A stretch of DNA of 5,972 nt from CANRPC01 sp964456095 (GTDB lineage Bacteria > Bacillota_I > Bacilli_A > RFN20 > CAG-449): the NCBI GenBank assembly GCA_964456095.1, contig CAYVZF010000069.1, forward strand, positions 1 through 5,972, read 5' to 3'. Position 1 is the first letter of the stretch, and every line of letters begins with the position of its first letter. The translations under genes and the position numbers were made by a program. A model generated the notes under the pieces. It saw nothing but the letters and a program-made list of their open reading frames with translations, did no database searches and was not told the DNA's origin. Shown here piece by piece: positions 1 through 5,136 of this stretch.

Positions 1-14
1 AATTTTGTTAACTA

Positions 15-43
15 ATTTTACCATAAACAAGGTCTTTATTCAA
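15..43 (-). promoter_or_regulatory. Sigma-A-type promoter firing leftward out of the window
   Basis: Read on the minus strand there is a -35 box TTGAAT (38-43), a 17-nt spacer and a -10 box TAAAAT (15-20). The -10 is preceded by TGG, which makes an extended -10. Transcription would start near position 8 and leave the window at once, so the gene it serves cannot be seen. A GTTAAC palindrome (7-12) lies about where the transcript begins. The rest of 44-125 is A/T-rich and shows no gene or other structure I can support. Confidence 0.55.
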
Positions 44-125
44 ATATTATTAATCCGTTTCCTCTTTGAGTAATGAACTATAATTAACTGTTTAATTAAA
101 TTATTAACTTCAAAAATGTATAATA

Positions 126-526
126 ATGACGCATCAGTTACCACAAAAAGAAGTAAAAAAATATGCTGAAAAGATTAATAATATTCAAGAATCTAAACTT
201 GGAAAAGCAAAGAATTATTTATTAAAACATTGGAAGGAATTTACTACATATCTTGAAGATGGCCATATAGAAATGACTAATAATATTTCAGAAAGAGCAA
301 TTAAACCTTTTGTTATTGCAAGAAAAAATCTCTTGTTTCTAATACATCAAATGGTGCTGAATCATCTGCGATTATTTTTTCATTGCAACAAACTGCTAGA
401 GCTAATTTATTAGATTCAGAAAAATATATTACAAAGGTTTTAGAATTAATTAAACCAAATATGTCTAATGATGAATTAGATTCTCTTTTACCTTGGAATA
501 TTTCTAAACAGTTTAATCTTTCTTAG
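126..526 (+). pseudogene. IS66-family transposase C-terminal fragment, frameshifted
   Basis: This is the tail of an IS66-family DDE transposase, an enzyme that in intact form moves its own insertion sequence. The conserved stretch reads SKLGKAKNYLLKHW, then LEDGHIEMTNNISERAIKP and FVIARKNLLF, containing the NN..ER.I.P motif of the family's C-terminal catalytic part. The frame then breaks at the T run near 336-338. Reading on in the frame that begins at 338 gives SNTSNGAESSAIIFSLQQTA and later ELDSLLPWNIS, the usual IS66 ending, with a stop at 524-526. One lost T explains the break. Only about 134 codons remain of a protein that is normally around 500 residues, so the 5' end is missing as well. 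The ATG at 126 is probably just the first Met inside the remnant and not a real start. Family assignment is firm; function is lost. Confidence 0.85.
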
Positions 527-539
527 TTAGTTTGAGATT

Positions 540-558
540 GGAAATCTTTTACGTTTAC
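540..558 (+). repeat. Degenerate IS66 terminal repeat, first copy
   Basis: The 19-mer GGAAATCTTTTACGTTTAC begins 13 nt after the first transposase stop. It matches the 19-mer at 622-640 at 16 of 19 positions. On the minus strand it starts GTAAACGT, which agrees with the GTAA start typical of IS66 inverted repeats. I read it as the right end of the first IS copy. No left partner is visible. Confidence 0.6.
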
Positions 559-612
559 GATTCAACAGAAACAGAATTAGAAATGCTTTTACCTTGGAAA
601 TTCAAGTTTTAG
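559..612 (+). pseudogene. Second IS66 transposase C-terminal tail (18 codons)
   Basis: The frame starting at 559 encodes DSTETELEMLLPWKFKF and stops at 610-612. It matches the end of the preceding fragment (ELDSLLPWNIS...) in the ELx-x-LLPW motif that closes many IS66 transposases. The two tails differ in sequence and in length after LLPW, so they come from two related but distinct elements and not from a recent tandem duplication. Nothing upstream of 559 in this frame looks like transposase; the junction falls exactly after the first copy's terminal repeat. Confidence 0.6.
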
Positions 613-621
613 TTTTTATAT

Positions 622-640
622 GGAAATTTTTGACGCTTAC
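622..640 (+). repeat. IS66 right terminal repeat, second copy
   Basis: GGAAATTTTTGACGCTTAC reads GTAAGCGTCAAA... on the minus strand, the kind of start known for IS66-family inverted repeats. It lies 9 nt after the second transposase stop. The element would end at 640, which makes 641-648 (CTTACGGA) the candidate 8-bp target copy; its partner would lie beyond a left end that is not present. Confidence 0.6.
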
Positions 641-651
641 CTTACGGAGCA

Positions 652-672
652 ACTGAAACTTCAGTATTTTTG
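652..672 (+). terminator. Weak terminator-like hairpin after the IS remnant
   Basis: ACTGA (652-656) and TCAGT (661-665) form a 5-bp stem with a 4-nt loop, followed by ATTTTTG. It could end rightward transcription from the IS remnant. The stem is short and not GC-rich, so this is only a candidate. Confidence 0.3.
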
Positions 673-683
673 AGTATTATAAA

Positions 684-733
684 ACCCGCGACCTATCAAG
701 ATGTTCTATAATATCATCTCTTCAGTAGCGGGT
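684..733 (-). terminator. Long hairpin downstream of the tRNA pair, probable terminator
   Basis: On the minus strand, ACCCGC (from 728-733) pairs with GCGGGT (from 684-689). An inner AGATG/CATCT stem and partial pairing between the two form one long interrupted hairpin. It starts 11 nt past the CCA end of tRNA-Glu and is followed by TTTATAAT. The position suits a terminator for the tRNA transcript. The U tract is short, so termination efficiency is uncertain. Confidence 0.55.
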
Positions 734-744
734 ATATAATCGAA

Positions 745-821
745 TGGTGACCCGTACGGGATTCGAACCCATGAGTGCATGCGTGAAAGGCATGTGAGTT
801 AAGCCACTTCTCCAACGGGCC
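745..821 (-). tRNA. tRNA-Glu (anticodon TTC)
   Basis: The minus-strand transcript folds as a 77-nt cloverleaf including encoded CCA. The acceptor arms are GGCCCGT and ACGGGTC, the anticodon stem CATGC/GCATG encloses loop CTTTCAC, and the T arm is ATGGG-TTCGAAT-CCCGT with discriminator A. The anticodon TTC occupies 785-787 and reads GAA/GAG. The acceptor and T-arm sequences closely resemble Bacillus tRNA-Glu as I remember it. The gene is second in a two-tRNA unit, 5 nt after tRNA-Asn. Confidence 0.95.
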
Positions 822-826
822 ATTGA

Positions 827-901
827 TGGCGCCAAGCATAGGGCTCGAACCTACAACCGATCGGTTAACAGCCGATTGCTCTGCCATTGAGCTAGCTTGG
901 C
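827..901 (-). tRNA. tRNA-Asn (anticodon GTT)
   Basis: The minus-strand transcript gives a 75-nt cloverleaf with encoded CCA. The acceptor arms are GCCAAGC and GCTTGGC, the D stem is GCTC/GAGC, the anticodon stem ATCGG/CCGAT encloses loop CTGTTAA, and the T arm is GTAGG-TTCGAGC-CCTAT with discriminator G. The anticodon GTT lies at 867-869 and reads AAC/AAT. It is transcribed first in the pair, about 25 nt downstream of its promoter's -10 box. Confidence 0.95.
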
Positions 902-925
902 ATTTACCTTCAACAGGCAAATATG

Positions 926-957
926 ATATTATCATTTAAAAAATATAATTGCAACAA
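926..957 (-). promoter_or_regulatory. Promoter of the tRNA-Asn/tRNA-Glu unit
   Basis: On the minus strand, TTGCAA (949-954), a 17-nt spacer and TAATAT (926-931) form a sigma-A-like promoter. An overlapping alternative is TTGTTG (952-957), 18 nt, GATAAT (928-933). Either puts the start about 15-20 nt before mature tRNA-Asn, a normal 5' leader length for RNase P processing. It lies just past the acp terminator, so the tRNAs form a separate transcription unit. Confidence 0.6.
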
Positions 958-974
958 CTTTTTTATATTTTTTC

Positions 975-1010
975 AAAAAAAATGGAAAGGAATTAATCCT
1001 AACCATTTTT
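975..1010 (-). terminator. Rho-independent terminator after acp
   Basis: On the minus strand, starting a few bases past the acp stop, AATGG (1003-1007) pairs with CCATT (981-985). An inner AGGA/TCCT stem (997-1000 with 988-991) closes an ATTAAT loop, and a run of T (the A run at 975-982) follows. This is a textbook intrinsic terminator and likely ends all read-through from malQ-glpK as well. Confidence 0.85.
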
Positions 1011-1015
1011 ATTAA

Positions 1016-1234
1016 TTATTTTGTTTTTTCTTCAATATAAGATAATACATCATTAACAGTTTGTAATGATTCCATATCTTCGAATTCAATACCAAATTCT
1101 TCTTCGATATCCATTAAAACTTCTACTAAATCTAATGAATCTAATCCTAAATCTTTTAAAGATGTTTCAGGTTTAATGTCTGTATTTTTATTATATTTTG
1201 TAAAAATTTTAGCTACTTTTTCTTGAATATTCAT
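1016..1234 (-). CDS. acpP: Acyl carrier protein
   Basis: This 72-residue acidic protein is a standalone acyl carrier protein. It carries growing acyl chains on a 4'-phosphopantetheine arm during type II fatty acid synthesis in the cytoplasm and hands them on to phospholipid synthesis. The attachment site is Ser33 in the motif LGLDSLDLVEVLMDIEEEFG (residues 29-48), followed by the acidic recognition helix II that partner enzymes bind. The length is normal for the family (70-80 residues). The start is the ATG at 1232-1234, with AAGGAG upstream at a rather long spacing of 12 nt. The gene has its own promoter (1263-1291) and its own terminator. It is not beside fab or plsX genes, where acpP often sits; its neighbour upstream is glpK, whose product also feeds lipid synthesis through glycerol-3-phosphate. 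A carrier dedicated to another pathway cannot be excluded, but nothing nearby suggests one. Confidence 0.92.
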   Translation of the reverse strand: MNIQEKVAKIFTKYNKNTDIKPETSLKDLGLDSLDLVEVLMDIEEEFGIEFEDMESLQTVNDVLSYIEEKTK

Positions 1235-1262
1235 TTTTTATACCATCTCCTTAATCGAATAA

Positions 1263-1291
1263 ATTCTATCATTTTATATATAATAATTCAA
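1263..1291 (-). promoter_or_regulatory. Promoter of acp
   Basis: On the minus strand, TTGAAT (1286-1291), a 17-nt spacer and TAGAAT (1263-1268) match the sigma-A consensus well. The promoter lies just past the glpK stop, and no hairpin separates the genes. acp can therefore be transcribed alone and may also receive transcripts from malQ-glpK. Confidence 0.65.
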
Positions 1292-1293
1292 TA

Positions 1294-2772
1294 TCAAATA
1301 AACTTTCGAGCACTAGAAACCGCTGATAACCATTTTTTGTACTTTTTATTTCTTGTTATTTTATCCATTTTAGGTACATATACACTATTAAGTTTATGAT
1401 TTTTTATTATTTCATCTAAATCTTTAAATACGCCCATAGTTAACGCACATAAATAAAATACACCTAATGCAGTAGTTTCACAAATTTCACTTTTTTCAAT
1501 TTTTAAATTTAAAATATCACTTTGAAATTGAAGTAAATATTTATTTTCAGAAGCACCTCCATCAACTTTTAATGAATTAAATTTATGTTTAGTCTCTTTT
1601 TTCATAACTTCCATAACATCTTTTGATTGATATGCTATAGATTCAAGAGTTGCTTTTGTAATAGCATTTCTTGATGAATCACGAGTTAATCCGAATATAG
1701 CACCTCTGCAATTATTATCCCAATAAGGTGTACCAAGACCAACAAACGCTGGAACTACATAAACATTATCATCATTAGTATTAAAAGATATTTCTTCAGA
1801 ATCAGATGATCTTTCAATAATCTTTAATTCATCTCTTAACCATTGAATAGAAGCACCACCGATCAATACCGATCCTTCAATAGCGTATGTAATCTTTCCA
1901 TTAATTCCCCATGCAATAGTGGTTAATATACCTTTATCATATAAATTAGGTACTTCACCTATATTCATAAGCAAGAAGCATCCTGTACCATATGTATTTT
2001 TAATATCACCTTCATAAAAACAAGTTTGACCAAAAAGTGAAGATTGTTGATCGCCTAAAATACCAGCGATAGGAATAAGACACGATTCAGATAAAATATC
2101 AGTGTAGCCAAAAATACTTAATGATTCTTTAACTTCAGGAAGCATTACTTTTGGAATATTAAATAGTGATAATAAATCATCATCCCATTTTTTATCAAAT
2201 ATATTAAAAAGCAAAGTTCTTGAAGCATTAGAATAATCAGTATAAAATGATTTCCCTTTTGTTAAGCGATATAAAACCCATGTATCAACAGTACCAAATA
2301 ATAATTCACCATTTTCCGCACGAGCTTGACCATTTTCAATATGATCTAATATATATCTTATCTTTGATGCAGAAAAATAAGGATTTAAAATAAGACCTGT
2401 TTTACTTCTAATTAAATTTTCTTTATCTTTTAATGATTCACATATTTCTTGAGATTGTTTAGATTGCCATACTAATGCATTATAAACCGGTTTCCCGGTA
2501 TCTTTTTCCCAAACAATTGTAGTTTCTCTTTGATTAGTTATACCAATACTTAATATTTGTTCACAAGACAAATTCTCTTTAATCAATAATTCATTAATTG
2601 TATCGGTAACAGAAACTATTATTTCTAAAGGATTTTGTTCTACCGCGCCAGAATAAGGATAATAACAAGGCAAATTTCTTGAAGAAATTGCCTTAATATT
2701 ACCATCTAATGTAAAAAGTATCGCACGTGTTGATGTCGTACCTTGATCTATTGAAATAATATATTTTCCCAT
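1294..2772 (-). CDS. glpK: Glycerol kinase
   Basis: Glycerol kinase phosphorylates glycerol with ATP to sn-glycerol 3-phosphate in the cytoplasm, feeding glycolysis and phospholipid synthesis. At 492 residues it is close to the usual length of about 500. It shows the full FGGY-kinase pattern: N-terminal phosphate loop SIDQGTTSTRAILF (7-20), ITNQRETTIVW (78-88) with glycerol-binding Arg82 and Glu83, Trp102, Tyr132, GDQQSSLFGQ (240-249) with catalytic base Asp241, YGTG (261-264), GLGTPYWD (345-352) and LKVDGGAS (401-408) of the ATP site, and the C-terminal VPKMD...YKKWLSAV. These residues match E. coli Arg83, Glu84, Trp103, Tyr135 and Asp245. The loop before GDQQ (221-232) is short and has no His, so the HPr-phosphorylated histidine of many Firmicutes enzymes is absent. 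The start is 2 nt after the malQ stop with no strong ribosome binding site, which suggests translational coupling. No glpF or glpO/glpD gene is adjacent. Confidence 0.95.
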   Translation of the reverse strand: MGKYIISIDQGTTSTRAILFTLDGNIKAISSRNLPCYYPYSGAVEQNPLEIIVSVTDTINELLIKENLSCEQILSIGITNQRETTIVWEKDTGKPVYNALVWQSKQSQEICESLKDKENLIRSKTGLILNPYFSASKIRYILDHIENGQARAENGELLFGTVDTWVLYRLTKGKSFYTDYSNASRTLLFNIFDKKWDDDLLSLFNIPKVMLPEVKESLSIFGYTDILSESCLIPIAGILGDQQSSLFGQTCFYEGDIKNTYGTGCFLLMNIGEVPNLYDKGILTTIAWGINGKITYAIEGSVLIGGASIQWLRDELKIIERSSDSEEISFNTNDDNVYVVPAFVGLGTPYWDNNCRGAIFGLTRDSSRNAITKATLESIAYQSKDVMEVMKKETKHKFNSLKVDGGASENKYLLQFQSDILNLKIEKSEICETTALGVFYLCALTMGVFKDLDEIIKNHKLNSVYVPKMDKITRNKKYKKWLSAVSSARKFI

Positions 2773-2774
2773 AA

Positions 2775-4337
2775 TTATCTATTTGCTTCTAAAGTCATTA
2801 TTTTTAACCAATTAGCAAGATCTTTTGAAGCTTCATTCCTTAAAATACGGAATCTCCAGTTTCCAGAAGCTTTTCCAGGTGTATTCATTCTAGTTTCTCC
2901 ACCTAGTTTTAATAAATCTTGCATTGTATAAATAACAACACCTGCACTAGAACGCATTAATGAACCAATTAATGTATCATATACATGTTTTTCATCATCT
3001 AATCCTAAATAATCCATCATATATGGAATTTCTTCTTTATGATTTTCAAGATATGATTTTAACACATCATTATCATGAGTTCCAATATAAGCAACACAAT
3101 TTGAAACATAATGATGTGGTAAGAAAGGATTAGTTAGTTTTAATTCTTTATATTGTTTTTCACTAAGTTTTGTTCTATCAATATTTGCAAAAACCTTTTC
3201 ATCTTCTTTTGCTTCTAAACATTCTTTATAATCAGCAAATGCAAATTGATATACTTTTAATCCAGGGAATCCTGTTTGCTTCATTAATTCATATACAGAA
3301 TCAGCTAAATCACCTAAATCTTCCGCGATAACATTCAAATTAGGTACAGCTTTTAATATTTCATCAAAGAATTTCATTCTAGGACCAACAAGCCATTCAC
3401 CAATTCGTGCATTTTTAGCACGCGCAGGAATAGAATAATATGTATCAAATGCTCTAAAATGATCAATTCTTACATAATCATATAATGATGCCATCTTTTT
3501 AAATCTTTTCTTCCACCATTTATAGTGATTCTTTTCCATTCTAGACCATTTATATAATGGATTACCCCATAATTGTCCATCTTCTGAGAAATAATCAGGT
3601 GGTACACCTGCGACTTTTTTAGGTCTACGTTCACTATTTAACATATAGATTTTAGCATTACCCCATACATCTGCAGAATCTTGAGCAACATAAATTGGCA
3701 TATCACCAATAATTTTAACTCCTTTTCTTTTAGCGTATTTTTTTAATGATTTATATTGTCTAAATGCTTCATATTGAACATAATTCCAAAATCTAATATC
3801 TTCAAAATGTTCATTTTTAATTACTTCAATCGCATCTTTTTTATGAAGTCTTAAATCTCTTGGCCAATTTAAAAATGATTCACCATTTTGTAAATCTTTA
3901 ATTGTCATAAATAATGAATAATCTTCTAACCAATATTTTTCTCTTTTAACAAATCTTTCTATTTTTTCACTTTCAACTTCATATGCTTTTTTACTAGCAA
4001 GTCTTAAAATATCAAATCTTGTAGAATAAACATAACCATAATCAACAAATCTGTTTTTTCTAGTAATTTTTAATGATTTTAGTACTTCCTTTTCAATATA
4101 TCCTCTTTTACATAAATAATCCAAATCAATAAAATAAGGATTTAATGCAAAAGCAGAAAATGATTGATATGGTGAATCACCATATGAAGTAGGATTAAGT
4201 GGCAATAATTGCCAATATTTTTGATTAGCAGAATTTAAAAAACGCACAAACTTTCTAGCTTCACTACCAAATGATCCAATACCATATCTTGATGGTAAAG
4301 AAGAAATATGCATTAAAATTCCAGAACCTCTTTCCAT
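2775..4337 (-). CDS. malQ: 4-alpha-glucanotransferase (amylomaltase, GH77)
   Basis: This is a cytoplasmic disproportionating enzyme that cuts alpha-1,4-glucans and transfers the segment to another maltodextrin or glucose, in glycogen or maltodextrin use. GH77 motifs run in order: RGSGILMHISSLPSRYGIG (3-21), LLPLNPTSYGDSPYQSFSAF (44-63), GDMPIYVAQDSADVW (211-225), GVPPDYFSEDGQLWGNPLY (244-262), VRIDHFRAF (289-297) with nucleophile Asp292, VIAEDLG (336-342) with acid/base Glu339, YIGTHDND (417-424) with the third acid Asp422, and the C-terminal MNTPG...NWRFR (484-497). At 520 residues it is slightly long. The excess is a charged stretch at about 369-402, between the QFAF and NPFLPHHY motifs. 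The start is an ATG with AAAGGAG four nt upstream. It is the first gene of a probable malQ-glpK unit; usual partners such as glgP or malP are absent here. Confidence 0.96.
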   Translation of the reverse strand: MERGSGILMHISSLPSRYGIGSFGSEARKFVRFLNSANQKYWQLLPLNPTSYGDSPYQSFSAFALNPYFIDLDYLCKRGYIEKEVLKSLKITRKNRFVDYGYVYSTRFDILRLASKKAYEVESEKIERFVKREKYWLEDYSLFMTIKDLQNGESFLNWPRDLRLHKKDAIEVIKNEHFEDIRFWNYVQYEAFRQYKSLKKYAKRKGVKIIGDMPIYVAQDSADVWGNAKIYMLNSERRPKKVAGVPPDYFSEDGQLWGNPLYKWSRMEKNHYKWWKKRFKKMASLYDYVRIDHFRAFDTYYSIPARAKNARIGEWLVGPRMKFFDEILKAVPNLNVIAEDLGDLADSVYELMKQTGFPGLKVYQFAFADYKECLEAKEDEKVFANIDRTKLSEKQYKELKLTNPFLPHHYVSNCVAYIGTHDNDVLKSYLENHKEEIPYMMDYLGLDDEKHVYDTLIGSLMRSSAGVVIYTMQDLLKLGGETRMNTPGKASGNWRFRILRNEASKDLANWLKIMTLEANR

Positions 4338-4349
4338 AAAACTCCTTTC

Positions 4350-4370
4350 TTTGAGACTTTAAATCTCAAA
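4350..4370 (-). promoter_or_regulatory. 21-bp near-palindrome upstream of the malQ ribosome binding site
   Basis: TTTGAGA (4350-4356) and TCTCAAA (4364-4370) are perfect 7-bp inverted arms around a 7-nt centre that itself pairs at two of three positions. The element ends 2 nt from the AAAGGAG of malQ (4342-4348). It may be a repressor operator or, in the mRNA, a hairpin next to the ribosome binding site. It lacks the central CG usual in LacI/CcpA-type sites, so I do not assign a regulator. Confidence 0.5.
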
Positions 4371-4417
4371 ATAATTAAATATTTTTAATAAATCTTAAAA
4401 AAGGTTTACCTATAAAT

Positions 4418-4446
4418 ATAATAATTCGAAAATAAAATATTTTAAA
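4418..4446 (-). promoter_or_regulatory. Candidate promoter for malQ-glpK
   Basis: On the minus strand, TTTAAA (4441-4446), a 17-nt spacer and TATTAT (4418-4423) form a plausible promoter. It would give a leader of about 70 nt containing a small AGGT/ACCT repeat (4402-4411) and the palindrome at 4350-4370. The region is almost pure A/T, so a chance match is quite possible. No clear terminator separates the upstream hydrolase gene, so read-through is an alternative source of transcript. Confidence 0.35.
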
Positions 4447-4461
4447 GAAATAATTTTTTAT

Positions 4462-5136
4462 TTATTCCATTAATAAAAAACTAAGTATATTAGGATATAC
4501 ATCTTCAAAATTAGTAATTCCTAAACTATGACCAAAAGAATATTTTGCTCTTGTTGAATTTTTAAAATATCCACATAGATAATCAGCGGATTTTACTATT
4601 AATTTATCATCATTATCAGAATATAAAACATATACTTTGCTTTCACATTCTTTAACCCTATTATCTAGTGTAAATGAAATATTATCTCTTACCATAAGAC
4701 AAAATTTTTCTTTGCTTAAAAAGTAACCATTAATCACATCTTCAGGGTTTGGTTTATATAATTTAGCTTTAATTTTAAATGGAATTGATAAAAAACCCGC
4801 TGTAACGCATAATGTAGATTCAAATATTGCTTTTTTTACAAAATTACCATCTTCTAAACACATAGCAATAGCTATTTGTCCACCAAGACCTCTTCCATAT
4901 ACATAACACTCGTCATATTCTTTTTTTATTTCATTTATAAAGTTTGTAGCGTTTGTTCTAATTGCTTCATAATTAGAAGATGAGTCTTTACCATGTCCTG
5001 GAATAGTAATTAACCATAATGAAAAATATTCTTTAAATACTTCAACATATTGTTTCCATTCACTAGGAGTAGAATTACCTCCATGAATAAGTACAAGTAA
5101 AGGTTTATTTTCATTTATTATTTTTTCTACTACCAT
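4462..5136 (-). CDS. Alpha/beta-hydrolase fold protein lacking the nucleophilic Ser
   Basis: This 224-residue protein has the alpha/beta-hydrolase fold: strand plus oxyanion motif LVLIHGG (14-20), ITIPGHG (44-50), a nucleophile-elbow region CYVYGRGLGGQIAIAM (77-92), a short cap, VYVLYSDNDD (168-177) with candidate acid Asp176, and FGHSLGITNFEDV (201-213) with candidate catalytic His203. There is no signal peptide or membrane segment, so it is probably cytoplasmic. At the elbow the canonical G-x-S-x-G reads G-R-G-L-G, so Gly83 (codon GGT, 4888-4890) replaces the catalytic Ser. The GHSLG further on sits at the histidine position and is not the elbow. The substrate is unknown. I chose ATG at 5134-5136 because AGGTGA lies 5 nt upstream; a GTG at 5145 is in frame, but its bases are part of that ribosome binding site. 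The start overlaps the AlkD-like gene by 26 bp, implying coupled translation. Confidence 0.85.
   Translation of the reverse strand: MVVEKIINENKPLLVLIHGGNSTPSEWKQYVEVFKEYFSLWLITIPGHGKDSSSNYEAIRTNATNFINEIKKEYDECYVYGRGLGGQIAIAMCLEDGNFVKKAIFESTLCVTAGFLSIPFKIKAKLYKPNPEDVINGYFLSKEKFCLMVRDNISFTLDNRVKECESKVYVLYSDNDDKLIVKSADYLCGYFKNSTRAKYSFGHSLGITNFEDVYPNILSFLLME

Larger units (their letters stand above)
126..640 (+). mobile_element. IS66-family insertion sequence remnants (two 3' ends in tandem)
   Basis: This block contains the C-terminal part of one IS66-type transposase with its presumed right end (126-558), followed directly by the last codons and right end of a second, diverged copy (559-640). 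Both presumed ends read GTAA inwards on the minus strand, as IS66-family inverted repeats do. I see no left end, no accessory tnpA/tnpB genes of the IS66 type and no intact transposase, so the block is a dead remnant. The left boundary of homology is uncertain. A stop codon at 105-107 closes the frame upstream, and recognisable IS66 similarity begins around codon 15 of the fragment. Confidence 0.75.

Noticed and set aside
477..640. Exact 82-bp tandem duplication at the IS66 end
   Set aside because: The offset between matching parts changes from 101 bp at the LLPW codons to 82 bp at the terminal repeats, and the sequences differ, so two diverged elements fit better.
714..935. Minus-strand open frame of 73 codons
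   Set aside because: It runs through both tRNA genes on the same strand. Its amino acids are simply the tRNA sequences translated, so it is not a gene.
1294..1300. TGA read as Trp (code 4), given the Mycoplasma-like base composition
   Set aside because: TGA ends glpK and the AlkD-like gene at the lengths expected for their families. The Trp codon I checked directly (in the GlpK TIVWEK motif) is TGG.
4371..4461. Terminator after the hydrolase gene
   Set aside because: Only A/T palindromes such as AAAATATTTT are present; there is no GC-containing stem followed by a T run.
4513..4530. GHSLG in the hydrolase taken as the G-x-S-x-G nucleophile motif
   Set aside because: It lies near the C-terminus, where the fold places its catalytic His, followed by the usual closing helix. 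The elbow position is GRGLG at residues 81-85.
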